This document shows, one piece after another, positions 1 to 10,184 of a stretch of DNA of 64,000 nt. Source of the DNA: Bacteroidota bacterium (lineage in GTDB: Bacteria; Bacteroidota; Bacteroidia; Chitinophagales; Chitinophagaceae); the NCBI GenBank assembly GCA_028876495.1, contig JAGWRO010000018.1, positions 96,969 through 160,968 on the forward strand. The letters run 5' to 3'. Position numbers and translations under genes: made by a program. Positions within the stretch are counted from its first letter, which is position 1. Each line of letters begins with the position of its first letter. The notes beneath the pieces were generated by a model, which was given only the letters and a program-made list of their open reading frames with translations, was not told the DNA's origin and made no database searches.

Positions 1-702
1 TCCATTTCCTTTACCCTTGCAGGTTTTAATGGCTTTGATGATGCGGCAGGATTAATCAAATTTAACCGTGCGCTTGCTGCGAGAGTTAGTATATATCAAC
101 AAAAGTGGCAGACAGCACTTGATGATTTGACTGAATCCTTTTTTGGATTAAACACGGGTTTCAATGTAGGTGTTTACAATGTTTTTGGAACAGGCTCAGG
201 GGACCAGTTGAATCCGATGTTCATCCCTCAAAATCAAACAGGGGAAGTCCGGTTGGCCCATCCATCTTACGCAGCAGATATTGAAGCAGGCGATGACAGG
301 ATTAGTAAGGCTACTTTACGTAATGCTACTGCGTCATTAAGCGGACTTAGCAGCAACAGGGACGTATGGGTATATACTTCTGCTACTGCTCCAATACCCA
401 TTATAAGAAATGAAGAATTAATTCTTATTTATGCCGAAGCTAATATTCAATTGAATAATTTAAATGAGGGTGTTAAAGCAATAAATGTTATAAGGAATGG
501 TCACGGGCTGACTGATTATAATGGTTCCGTAACCCAGCCTGCTTTAATTACTGAAATGCTAAAGCAAAGGAGATATTCATTGTTTTTTGAAGGTCATCGC
601 TGGATTGATCTGCGCAGGTACCATCTTTTAAATACCCTGCCACTTGACCGCCCCGGAGACAATGTGTGGTCAGAATTTCCTTTACCCGTTACCGAACAAT
701 AA
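1..702 (+). CDS. RagB/SusD family nutrient uptake outer membrane protein, C-terminal part (5' truncated by window)
   Basis: Frame 1 is open from base 1 (SISFTLAGFNGFDDAAGLIKFNRALAARVSIYQQKWQTALDDL...); LIYAEANIQLNN and RRYSLFFEGHRWIDLRRY are typical SusD C-terminal features. Confidence 0.85.
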   Translation, partial: SISFTLAGFNGFDDAAGLIKFNRALAARVSIYQQKWQTALDDLTESFFGLNTGFNVGVYNVFGTGSGDQLNPMFIPQNQTGEVRLAHPSYAADIEAGDDRISKATLRNATASLSGLSSNRDVWVYTSATAPIPIIRNEELILIYAEANIQLNNLNEGVKAINVIRNGHGLTDYNGSVTQPALITEMLKQRRYSLFFEGHRWIDLRRYHLLNTLPLDRPGDNVWSEFPLPVTEQ

Positions 703-766
703 TTAATCAATGCCGATGCCGTTTTCCAGATAAGAAGATTGGTGTTAGCATTTAATTTCTAAATGT

Positions 767-2230
767 ATGATCCCTTATAAAAAAGTCTTTTTAATTTGCG
801 CTGTAAGTATCTGCTTCTTACGGGGTATTGGTCAAAAAATTACAGCCAGTTATACCCGTTCTGCATCGGAGGCAAACTTTTCGGGCAGGGTGTTTTTATA
901 TCTTTCCAAAGATTCTAAAAGCCCGAAAGATGAAATGATTGGCGTACAAAAATTTCCCTGCTTTTCCATTACTGTAAAAAATGTGCATCCAAACCAAAAG
1001 GTTGTCTTTGATGATGCAGCCACCTATTATCCTGTTATCCTGTCTGATATCGAAAGAGGAAAATATCATGCACAGGTGGTATGGGACAGAAACGAAGGAG
1101 GCCGATCTATCGGTGAAAGTCCAGGTAATATGTATAACCAGTCTTTGGTAGTCAATCTGACTAAAAACATACGCCAAACTTTTAATATCGTATGCAATGA
1201 AGTGAATAAAGAACAGCCTTTTGTTGAAACCAGATACATAAAGGAATTAAAAGCTCCTTCGGCCTTGCTGACAGCATTTTATAAAAGAACCACCACTATA
1301 AACGCGGCTATCCTGCTTCCAAAAGAATATTTTGAACAGCCTGACAGAAAATTCCCTGTACTATATTGGGTTTCAGGCTATGGTGGCGATTATCATGCCT
1401 TTTCTGGAAGGAATGATCCGGGCGAACCTATTGATACAACCCCTTGCATCCGGGTTTTTCTTGATGGTAATTGCCCGGGCGGACACTCGGTATATGCCAA
1501 CAGCGACAACAACGGCCCATGGGGAGATGCACTTACACAAGAATTGATTCCTTTAGTAGAAAAAACATACAGAACGAATGCTGCCAGGCTCCTGACAGGC
1601 CACAGCAGCGGGGGGTGGTCAGTATTATGGCTGCAAACTCATTATCCGAAAATATTTACCGCTTGCTGGGCGAGTTCTCCTGACCCGGTTGATTTCAGGA
1701 GCTTTCAGCAGATTAATTTGTATAGCGATAAAAATTTGTATTACGCAGCAGACAGTACTTTTCATTTGGCAGCCACCATTGCTGGCCGTTACCCTTGGAT
1801 TTTGATGAAAGATATGTGTGCAATGGAACACGTGATATGGCGGGGCGAGCAAATGCATTCTTTCAACTTCGTTTTCAGCACCAGGAACAAAGATGGAACC
1901 CCGCGCAGTTTGTGGAATGATGCAACCGGTGAAATTGACCCGGTAACATTTGAACACTGGAAAAAATATGATATCTCATTATTCGTTCGATCTAACTGGC
2001 AGCAGCTTAAGCCGGATTTGCAAGGGAAAATAAGGGTATCCTTGGGTGAACAGGATAATTTTTTATTGAATTACCCTGTCCATTTATTTGATGATGAGAT
2101 GAAAAAGATAGATGCCGTCTTTGTTTTCGCCTATTATCCGGGGGATCATTTTACCGTTTCTACACCGGAATATAAAACAGCTGGTTACCAGTTTTTGGAG
2201 ATGAAGTATCATGAGCTTGCAAATAAATAA
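767..2230 (+). CDS. Putative alpha/beta-hydrolase esterase (esterase D / enterochelin esterase-like), secreted
   Basis: Signal-like N-terminus; GHSSGGW nucleophile elbow; 487 aa ORF. Confidence 0.75.
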   Translation: MIPYKKVFLICAVSICFLRGIGQKITASYTRSASEANFSGRVFLYLSKDSKSPKDEMIGVQKFPCFSITVKNVHPNQKVVFDDAATYYPVILSDIERGKYHAQVVWDRNEGGRSIGESPGNMYNQSLVVNLTKNIRQTFNIVCNEVNKEQPFVETRYIKELKAPSALLTAFYKRTTTINAAILLPKEYFEQPDRKFPVLYWVSGYGGDYHAFSGRNDPGEPIDTTPCIRVFLDGNCPGGHSVYANSDNNGPWGDALTQELIPLVEKTYRTNAARLLTGHSSGGWSVLWLQTHYPKIFTACWASSPDPVDFRSFQQINLYSDKNLYYAADSTFHLAATIAGRYPWILMKDMCAMEHVIWRGEQMHSFNFVFSTRNKDGTPRSLWNDATGEIDPVTFEHWKKYDISLFVRSNWQQLKPDLQGKIRVSLGEQDNFLLNYPVHLFDDEMKKIDAVFVFAYYPGDHFTVSTPEYKTAGYQFLEMKYHELANK

Positions 2231-2392
2231 TTGTCTTCCGAGAGTAAAATGATGGTAAGTGCAAATAGGCAGGAATAGCAGACCAACAAAAAAGCTGATT
2301 TTTTATTTTCATTTATTCAACGTTTCTGTTTTCTTTTCTAATTCAAGTTTCAAGTTTTAAAAATTATTTTTTAACCAATTTAATAAATAACC

Positions 2393-2935
2393 ATGGCACA
2401 TATTCAATTAAACAACGAATTGCCGGGAATTGTAGGCTTATTACATTATAGTCCGGAAACAGCTAAACCCTTAAATGACCTGGCCGAAGTATTGTTGGTC
2501 CAGGAAAACTCACTTACAAGAGGCGAAAGAGAAATGATCGCCTCATCTGTATCCTACTGGAATGATTGTCATTTCTGTCACAGCAGTCATGGCGCTGCCG
2601 CTGCCAATCTGTTGAAGCAACCAGTCAGCTTTTTGACTGAAATAAAAAAAGGATTTCCCGGTACCGAAATTTCTCCTAAAATGTGTGCCTTGCTTAACAT
2701 TGCAAAGCATGTACAGCAGGGTGGTAAGAATGTAACGGAAGAGGACATACGAAAAGCAAGAGAAGCCGGCGCGGTGGACAAAGAAATTCACGATACGGTT
2801 TTGATTGCGGCAGCTTTCTGCATGTACAACCGTTATGTAGATGGGCTGGCTACATGGGCGCCAAAAGAAGATGAAGCTTTTATGCCGATGGGCCAGATGT
2901 TGGCCGAACGCGGTTATCGGGCAACTACCCCATAA
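2393..2935 (+). CDS. Carboxymuconolactone decarboxylase / AhpD-like peroxidase-related protein
   Basis: SYWNDCHFCHSSHGAAAA with CxxC(x)3H AhpD-type motif. Confidence 0.8.
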   Translation: MAHIQLNNELPGIVGLLHYSPETAKPLNDLAEVLLVQENSLTRGEREMIASSVSYWNDCHFCHSSHGAAAANLLKQPVSFLTEIKKGFPGTEISPKMCALLNIAKHVQQGGKNVTEEDIRKAREAGAVDKEIHDTVLIAAAFCMYNRYVDGLATWAPKEDEAFMPMGQMLAERGYRATTP

Positions 2936-3152
2936 AGAGGACAGATAGTAATAATGAAATGAAATTTCCTGATTAGTCCTCGTTTGCAATGTTGCAACGA
3001 GGACCGATAGTGGAATTCTTTTTGCTAAAGGCAATGCCACATGCCAGTGAACGAAGAATAAATTCGATTTTCTTTTTTTGAAATTCAGTTTCGAATATTA
3101 GTGGCTTATCGGAACTTAGCCAATCAACGGAACGGCTATCTAAAAAAATAAA

Positions 3153-3455
3153 ATGATTTACTTTACTCAATTGATTTACATCAAAGAAGGGCAGGAGCAG
3201 GTGTTTGATGAATTTGAAGCGATTGCCATTCCTGCCATTTTAAAATACAACGGGCGGCTTTTGCTACGTATAAGGCCGACTGAAAATTCATTTATTGAAA
3301 ACAGTATCGATAAACCTTATGAAATCCATTTTGGTAAATTTGACAGCGAACAGGATTTTGAGAACTTTACTCACGATGAAGAGCGAAAGAAATTTCTTCA
3401 CCTGAAGGAGCAATCAGTAAAGACAACAATATTAATTAAAGGCACTCAATTGTAG
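3153..3455 (+). CDS. DUF1330-like small protein
   Basis: 100 aa ORF resembling dimeric alpha-beta barrel / DUF1330 proteins. Confidence 0.5.
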   Translation: MIYFTQLIYIKEGQEQVFDEFEAIAIPAILKYNGRLLLRIRPTENSFIENSIDKPYEIHFGKFDSEQDFENFTHDEERKKFLHLKEQSVKTTILIKGTQL

Positions 3456-3548
3456 AGTAAAATAATCAGTTGAATAGTTGCGTGATTAACCGAGAATTGT
3501 GTTTTTCTTTTTCTCAACTATTTTTTAATATTGGATTGAATATTATTT

Positions 3549-5696
3549 CTATATTTTTATTCGCAAGGCCACATTGAAAACTCTTCCATCTAATGGCGCA
3601 TATATTTGCCTGAATTTTGGATCGCTGATGGGTGGGACCACAATATTTTCAAACCTTGTTTGCCTTACATCAAACAAATTTTCGCAATTGGCAATCAGGT
3701 CGAAATGTTTAAAATGTTTTTGCTCTATCAATCCCGCAGTGAAATAACTTTTTGTCTTTGTATCAAAATCACGAAACATTGAAGAAACATAATAACCTTC
3801 AAAGGCAATAGAAAAATTATCTTCTTTTTCGTAAATGATGTCAATATTTACTTTATGCTTTGGCGTTAATGGAACAAAGGAATGCAGCGTATTGTATTTT
3901 CTGCGTGCATCTACAAAACTGTAACCAACATAGAATTGTAATTGGTCCAAAGTTAAGGTGAGATCGCTTTCGAAACCCTTTGTTAACAGCGGTTCGCTCT
4001 TATTTACAAAGTTAAAAGTATCTAATACCAACGGGTTATTTACTTGCGTAATAAAAAACGACTGATTGAATGTTATTGAACTTTCATCGCCCCATCGTTT
4101 TTTATAATTAAAATCTAAATTTCCTCCGGTAGACTTTTCAGCTTTAATGTTTTTTGATAAAGCCTGAATATTATTGATGCCAGCCTGTTCAGCATCTGTT
4201 GAAAAAATAGTGGGTAGTTTATATCCCAGTCCGCTACCGGCTCTCACATAAAATTCATTACTGAACTTGTACATTACGGCAAGGCGGGGCAATACGAAAT
4301 AGCCAAATTGATTTTGATGATCCGTTCGCAAACCTGCCTCCAAAGAAAATTTTTGTGTGGGCTTCCAGTCGTCCTGTAAAAAAATACCTATAGTACTATA
4401 ATTATAATTTCTTTGCAAATGACTTTTAGTGGTGTCCTCCACAAATTTTTCTGTGGTTTCATTTATTCCTGTTATCAATTGCTGTTTGGCCATCTTAAAA
4501 TTAAATGAAGCTTCGGTGTAGCTGCTTATTTGATTGCCTTTAAAAGTGTAAGAAGTTTGATTAATTCCACGGTTGAAATTAGAAACACTGTTTTTTATGG
4601 TTAGTGATTGATGATCATCCAACTTTTTATCAAATTCAAATTGAGATGAAATACGATTGGAAATATTTTCTTCATAGTACCGGTGCAAACTATCAGTATG
4701 ATTATTCAATACCAGCATATCACCGCCTTTTCTATTATCATAAGTTCCATTCAATCCAAAACGCAGTGTAGTTTTTGGATTAAAGTAATAATAAAATGTA
4801 GGGGCGATCGTAAAAGTTTTCGATTGGGGTACATCAGAAAAGCCATCTTTATTAACATCTGTTGCTTTTTGAAAATTATTGGCAGTAAGAAAAGTAACCC
4901 CAAATTTATTTAATCTCCTGGAAAAATATCCGTCAACATCTGTACCTGACAGAGAGGTCCGGTTAACAAGAAATGTCAATTCTCTTTTTTTCTGTGGTTT
5001 TTTTGAAACTAAATTTATGATACCGGCAATAGCATCGCTTCCATACAATGATGAAGCAGAACCTTTAATTATTTCGACCTGTTTTAAATCGAGCGGTGGA
5101 ATTTGCATAATGCTTAGTCCCTGCGCAAAACTGCCATAGAGCGGGAAACCGTCCTTGAGTATTTGGGTGTATTTGCCATCAAGCCCCTGTAGTCGAATAC
5201 TTACATTTCCATTTACCGCTGATGTTTGCTGCGCCTGAATGCCTGATGATTCCAATAAAAGTTTTGAAATGTTAGCGGGTTTAATATTGGTTTCTTCATT
5301 TACTTCATCTTTCGCAATTACTTCCACCCTTACAGGGATGTCTTCAATGCGTGAATTGGTTCGTGTGGTGGTTACCACTATGTCCGATAATTCGCCACTT
5401 TCCTTTTGAAGATAAATATCAAATGGTTGCTGCTGAGCTATAGGAAATGAAAATTCCATTTCTTTTTTTTCATAACCGATAGATGAAAATACAATTTTGT
5501 ATGTCCCGTTTGGAATGTTATTGATATTTAATATTCCGCTTGCATTCGAGGCTGCACCAAGTTTTAGTTTAGAAATGTATGTCGTTACAGAAGCGAGATT
5601 TTCGTTGGTGGTGCTGTCTTTTATAACAGCTTTAAAACTATTTTGCGCATGGGCAAAAAGCGGAAATAAAAATAATATGGTGATTAACTTTTTCAT
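3549..5696 (-). CDS. TonB-dependent receptor with N-terminal carboxypeptidase-like domain
   Basis: Signal peptide, CarbopepD_reg-like start, plug (IEIIKGSASSLYGSDAIAGIINLVSKKP), beta-barrel ending ALRIKI. Confidence 0.9.
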   Translation of the reverse strand: MKKLITILFLFPLFAHAQNSFKAVIKDSTTNENLASVTTYISKLKLGAASNASGILNINNIPNGTYKIVFSSIGYEKKEMEFSFPIAQQQPFDIYLQKESGELSDIVVTTTRTNSRIEDIPVRVEVIAKDEVNEETNIKPANISKLLLESSGIQAQQTSAVNGNVSIRLQGLDGKYTQILKDGFPLYGSFAQGLSIMQIPPLDLKQVEIIKGSASSLYGSDAIAGIINLVSKKPQKKRELTFLVNRTSLSGTDVDGYFSRRLNKFGVTFLTANNFQKATDVNKDGFSDVPQSKTFTIAPTFYYYFNPKTTLRFGLNGTYDNRKGGDMLVLNNHTDSLHRYYEENISNRISSQFEFDKKLDDHQSLTIKNSVSNFNRGINQTSYTFKGNQISSYTEASFNFKMAKQQLITGINETTEKFVEDTTKSHLQRNYNYSTIGIFLQDDWKPTQKFSLEAGLRTDHQNQFGYFVLPRLAVMYKFSNEFYVRAGSGLGYKLPTIFSTDAEQAGINNIQALSKNIKAEKSTGGNLDFNYKKRWGDESSITFNQSFFITQVNNPLVLDTFNFVNKSEPLLTKGFESDLTLTLDQLQFYVGYSFVDARRKYNTLHSFVPLTPKHKVNIDIIYEKEDNFSIAFEGYYVSSMFRDFDTKTKSYFTAGLIEQKHFKHFDLIANCENLFDVRQTRFENIVVPPISDPKFRQIYAPLDGRVFNVALRIKI

Positions 5697-5780
5697 TGAA
5701 AAATATTACTTGAGGTGCATTAAAATATATAAACAGCTATCCTTGCATGTGAAGAATAGCGAACAATATTTATAATGCTA

Positions 5781-6284
5781 TCAAATACGGAAACAATGAA
5801 TAGCCAGAAACGCTTTTACTGAAGAGGTGTGTGGTGTACTGCTAAGAAGAATGTTTTTATAAGCAGGATATATGGAGGCAATGTAAGTGGTTTTCGAATT
5901 AACAATAACCTGCTTCTGATTATTATGTTTTACTTTTTTTACAACAGTATTAGAGAATTGAGCTATATAATCACCGGAATTAGTATTAATATTTTTATCG
6001 CCTGTCCATTCAACGGAAGTCAATAAAAATAAAAACCCGGTAACTATAAGCAGGCTTTGCTTAATATACTTCCGCTTTAAAATATTAGCCATGAGAAAAA
6101 CACCATGTTCAAAACCGGCCACCCTCTCAATAATTCCAACAAAAAGATTAAATAAGATGGATAAGAGATTGCCCTTTTTGCGCCTGTTGGGTAAGATAAC
6201 CTGACTGACTGTTTTATAGCTGAAGCGTAAAATATCAATAATAAGAAGATATACTTTGTGTATTATTTTTTTTATTTCATTCAT
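5781..6284 (-). CDS. Hypothetical membrane-associated protein
   Basis: 167 aa ATG-initiated ORF with one hydrophobic segment (SLLIVTGFLFLLTSVEW); no recognised family. Confidence 0.45.
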   Translation of the reverse strand: MNEIKKIIHKVYLLIIDILRFSYKTVSQVILPNRRKKGNLLSILFNLFVGIIERVAGFEHGVFLMANILKRKYIKQSLLIVTGFLFLLTSVEWTGDKNINTNSGDYIAQFSNTVVKKVKHNNQKQVIVNSKTTYIASIYPAYKNILLSSTPHTSSVKAFLAIHCFRI

Positions 6285-6522
6285 CAGGTTCCAGAAAGAC
6301 TACAAAGGTAAGTTTTTAAATGGTTTTGGGTGGCTTAGCTCGCCTGGCTGCCATTTTTGTTTGAACTAACCCTTAAATTAAAAGAAACAGTAAACAGGTA
6401 AATTATTATGATTTTATTTCTGCTTCTCCTTCAATTTATTTCTGCATAAACCGAAATCAACGTCAATGCAGTGCATAAACAATTGCGGCTACGAAAAATT
6501 GTAAGTTTGCAAAATTGAATTA

Positions 6523-7170
6523 ATGGCAAATACAACCTTACGTATCGAAAAACTTTATAAATGGGCGTTAGGCCTTGCGATTTTTACCATTGTTTATAAC
6601 ACTGCCGAAGGGCTTATTTCAACCTGGCTGGGTTATGAAGACAGAACGCTTGCTTTATTTGGCTTTGGTGCAGATAGTTTCATTGAAGTAATATCAGGCA
6701 TCGGGATCGCTCACATGGTACTTCGGATACAGCAAAATCATAAAAGCAAAAGAGATAAGTTTGAAAGAACGGCTTTAAAAATAACCGGCTTTTCTTTTTA
6801 TGCATTAGTTATTGGACTTGTGGTTACAAGTGTTTATAATATTTATACTGGACATAAACCGGAAACCACTTTTTGGGGCCTTGTTATTTCATTAATTTCA
6901 ATATTAGTAATGTGGTTTTTGCTTGCTACAAAAACAAAAACGGGCAAACTATTAAACTCGGAGGCAATATTGTCTGATGCCGGATGTACAAGGGTTTGTA
7001 TTTACATGTCTGTTATTTTATTGATAAGCAGTGGAGTTTATGAACTAACTTCTTTCGCATATATTGACAGTATCGGCACACTTGGACCTTCATACTTTGC
7101 TTTTAAAGAAGGAAAAGAATGTTTTGAAAAAGCAAACAGCGATAAATATTGCTCCTGTAAACCTGTATGA
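6523..7170 (+). CDS. Cation-diffusion-facilitator-like membrane protein
   Basis: Multiple TM segments in CDF-like order; C-terminal CSC tail; TAAGTTTG box shortly upstream. Confidence 0.6.
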   Translation: MANTTLRIEKLYKWALGLAIFTIVYNTAEGLISTWLGYEDRTLALFGFGADSFIEVISGIGIAHMVLRIQQNHKSKRDKFERTALKITGFSFYALVIGLVVTSVYNIYTGHKPETTFWGLVISLISILVMWFLLATKTKTGKLLNSEAILSDAGCTRVCIYMSVILLISSGVYELTSFAYIDSIGTLGPSYFAFKEGKECFEKANSDKYCSCKPV

Positions 7171-7375
7171 CTATCCGTTACCCAATCTGCTCTGCCAACT
7201 TCGCCACGGCAAAATAAAAATTTAAATTATTTGTGGGTTTACTTTAGTGAAGAAAATAAAAAATATAGAACCTGCCTGTCTGCCGGCAGGCAAAGAATAT
7301 CGAATGATGAAGTAAAGAAAACACGATCACTTAAATTATATAGTATATTCGACGTATAATACAAACGTTATTGCT

Positions 7376-8617
7376 ATGAATAATTGGCGAATCAAAGTTT
7401 CTCTTTTTATCAATTATTTTGTCTTTGCCATCCTGCTCAACAGTGTTGGCACAGTGATTTTACAGGTACAGAATAATTATAGCGTCACGCAGGGAGCGGC
7501 AAGTATTTTAGAAGCATTCAAAGATCTTAGTATTGCCATCGCTTCTTTCCTGGTTGCATCTTACATCACAAGAATCGGCTATAAACGCTCGATGCTGCTG
7601 GCTTTGGCGTTGGTTATCATTGCTTGTTTGATTATGCCGGTTGTGGGCGGCTTTGCCATGACGAAAATCTTATTTGCTGTTACCGGTGTCAGCTTTGCGT
7701 TGATAAAAGTTTCGGTGTATGCCACTATCGGACTGGTTACTTCCAATAAAAAAGATCACGCCAGTTTTATGAATTTCATCGAATCATTTTTTATGATCGG
7801 CATTCTTGCGGGCTACTTTATTTTCGGCGCTTTCGTTGATAATAATAATCCTGCTTCTACTTCGTGGCTCTGTGTTTATTATTTGTTGGCAGGCATTTCT
7901 GCAGCCGCATTTATATTGTTGCTTACTTCTAAATTGGACGAATCATCTGTAAAAGAAGAAGAAGGCAAATCTTTTGTAAAAGATTTTGCAGATATGGTAA
8001 AACTGGCTATCAGGCCATTAGTTTTAATTTTTATCATCAGCGCTTTTTTTTATGTCTTGATAGAACAAAGCATAATGAGCTGGCTACCTACTTTTAACAG
8101 CCAGGTTTTACATTTATCTACCAGGCTTAGCATACAAATGGCCAGCATCCTGGCCATATCAACTGCTATTGGCAGGTTTATTGCGGGGTTTCTTTTAAGA
8201 AAAATTCATTGGCTTAAAGTAATTATTGCGTGTCTTTTATTGGCAGCGGTGTTAGTGGTTTTGGTAATTCCGCTGGCTTCCAAAATTCATATTATTTCGG
8301 TAGACAGTTGGCTGGCAGCGCCTTTCGTGGCCTATATGTTTCCATTGATCGGATTATTAATAGCACCGGTTTATCCTGCCATCAATTCGGTAATCTTAAG
8401 TTCGTTGCCGTTAAGACAACAAGGACCAATGAGCGGTTTAATTGTAATTTTTTCTGCATTAGGCGGAACTACCGGCTCCATCATCACGGGGCACATCTTT
8501 GAAGCTTATGGAGGCCAAACCGCTTTTTATTTTTCATTGGTGCCTATCACGATCCTGATCATCAGCCTGATTTTTTTCAACCGGCTACAAAAGAAAGAAG
8601 CGGTAGTTGCTACTTAG
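7376..8617 (+). CDS. MFS transporter (sugar-type)
   Basis: 12-TM hydrophobic profile; adjacent to trehalase gene. Confidence 0.85.
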   Translation: MNNWRIKVSLFINYFVFAILLNSVGTVILQVQNNYSVTQGAASILEAFKDLSIAIASFLVASYITRIGYKRSMLLALALVIIACLIMPVVGGFAMTKILFAVTGVSFALIKVSVYATIGLVTSNKKDHASFMNFIESFFMIGILAGYFIFGAFVDNNNPASTSWLCVYYLLAGISAAAFILLLTSKLDESSVKEEEGKSFVKDFADMVKLAIRPLVLIFIISAFFYVLIEQSIMSWLPTFNSQVLHLSTRLSIQMASILAISTAIGRFIAGFLLRKIHWLKVIIACLLLAAVLVVLVIPLASKIHIISVDSWLAAPFVAYMFPLIGLLIAPVYPAINSVILSSLPLRQQGPMSGLIVIFSALGGTTGSIITGHIFEAYGGQTAFYFSLVPITILIISLIFFNRLQKKEAVVAT

Positions 8618-8644
8618 CATTTTTTTATTAACATTAAAAAAATT

Positions 8645-10144
8645 ATGGAAATAAAATATATTTTTTCAATGGGAGAATTGTTTGAAAGGGTTCAGATGGA
8701 AGATGTTTTTCCGGATAACAAAACTTTTGTTGATTGCACACCTAACGCTGCTTTATCGTATATACGTAACAGTTATGAAAAAGAAAAAAACAATCCCGGT
8801 TTCAGTCTCCCGGCTTTTGTTCACCAACATTTTACTTTGCCAAAAGAGATAGAAACCGATTTTGTAAGTGTAAAAGGAAGGCCGGTTAAAGAGCATATCG
8901 AAAAACTTTGGGATGTGCTTACCAGGCAACCGGAAGAATCGCATAACTCACTAGTGCCTTTGCCGAAATCCTATATTGTTCCCGGTGGCAGGTTTCGCGA
9001 AATTTATTATTGGGACAGTTACTTTACCATGCTCGGTTTGCAGGTATCAAAAAGAACTGACCTTATTGAAAACATGGTTGATAATTTTTGTTTCCTCATC
9101 GATAGTTTCGGGTATATCCCTAATGGAAACCGGACCTATTATCTGGGCAGGTCACAACCGCCTTTTTTTGCCTGCATGGTCAGCTTGCTCAGCGAAGAAA
9201 AAGGAGAAGATATTTTAGTGAAGTATTTACCGCAACTAATAAAAGAATATAAATTCTGGATGAAGGGAAAATCGCTGGTGAATCTTAAAAGTTCTTCGCT
9301 TCATCATGTTGCCATGCTGCCTGATAAAAGCATTTTAAATCATTATTGGGATGCCTCAGATACTCCACGACCTGAAGCCTACAAGCATGAGGTAGCGTTG
9401 GCAAAGAATGCTAAAAATAAAAAAAAGTTGTACCACCATCTTCGCGCTGCCGCAGAATCAGGCTGGGATTTTTCTGCGCGCTGGTTTAAAATAAAAGGCG
9501 ATTTTTCAAGTATCCATGCAACAGAAATTATTCCGGTTGACCTCAATTGTCTTTTGCTGAATCTTGAGCAAACGATAGCAAAGGCTTACCAGGTGTCGGG
9601 CGAAATGGCCACCGCCGAAAAATACAACAGCCTCGCAAAGCAACGGAAAAAAAATATCGATAAATATTGCTGGAATGAAGAGCAAGGATTTTATTTCGAT
9701 TTTGATCAGGCAGAAAATAAACAGAAAGAGGTGTTTACGCTGGCAGCAGTTTTCCCGTTGTTTTTTGGAATAGCTTCGCATGAGCAGGCTGCAGGAGTAG
9801 CCAAAGTGTTGAAGAAAAAATTTCTTTCATACGGCGGTCTTATTTCCACGCTTGAAACTACCAACCAGCAATGGGATGCGCCAAATGGCTGGGCGCCTTT
9901 ACAATGGGTGGCTGTGCAAGGGCTGGCCAAATATGGTTTTCCTGATCTTGCCATCGATATCGCCAAACGCTGGCTGGCTATTAATAAGAAAGTGTATGAA
10001 GAAACCGGGAAAATGATGGAGAAATACAATGTAGTAGCTACCGATCTGAAAGCCGGTGGCGGGGAATATCCTGCCCAGGATGGTTTTGGCTGGACAAATG
10101 GTGTTTATCTTGCTTTGGATAAATGGTTGAACGAAATTCATTAA
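8645..10144 (+). CDS. treA: Trehalase (GH37)
   Basis: Trehalase signatures PGGRFREIYYWDSYF and QWDAPNGWAPLQW. Confidence 0.93.
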   Translation: MEIKYIFSMGELFERVQMEDVFPDNKTFVDCTPNAALSYIRNSYEKEKNNPGFSLPAFVHQHFTLPKEIETDFVSVKGRPVKEHIEKLWDVLTRQPEESHNSLVPLPKSYIVPGGRFREIYYWDSYFTMLGLQVSKRTDLIENMVDNFCFLIDSFGYIPNGNRTYYLGRSQPPFFACMVSLLSEEKGEDILVKYLPQLIKEYKFWMKGKSLVNLKSSSLHHVAMLPDKSILNHYWDASDTPRPEAYKHEVALAKNAKNKKKLYHHLRAAAESGWDFSARWFKIKGDFSSIHATEIIPVDLNCLLLNLEQTIAKAYQVSGEMATAEKYNSLAKQRKKNIDKYCWNEEQGFYFDFDQAENKQKEVFTLAAVFPLFFGIASHEQAAGVAKVLKKKFLSYGGLISTLETTNQQWDAPNGWAPLQWVAVQGLAKYGFPDLAIDIAKRWLAINKKVYEETGKMMEKYNVVATDLKAGGGEYPAQDGFGWTNGVYLALDKWLNEIH

Positions 10145-10184
10145 AATAAAAATCCCCGCTATTTGCTCGTTTACTGTTTCTGAT

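Noticed and set aside
1-2230. Complete polysaccharide utilisation locus
   Set aside because: Only a truncated SusD-like gene and an esterase are visible; no SusC or glycoside hydrolase in the window.
2543-3040. 165-aa minus-strand ORF opposite the AhpD-like gene
   Set aside because: Overlaps a well-supported CDS on the other strand; composition looks like antisense noise.
7165-7212. Minus-strand GCCGTGGCGAAGTTGGCAGAGCAGATTGGGTAACGGAT resembles the 5' half of a tRNA
   Set aside because: No matching anticodon stem, T-arm or acceptor 3' half follows; at best a degenerate fragment, not a tRNA gene.
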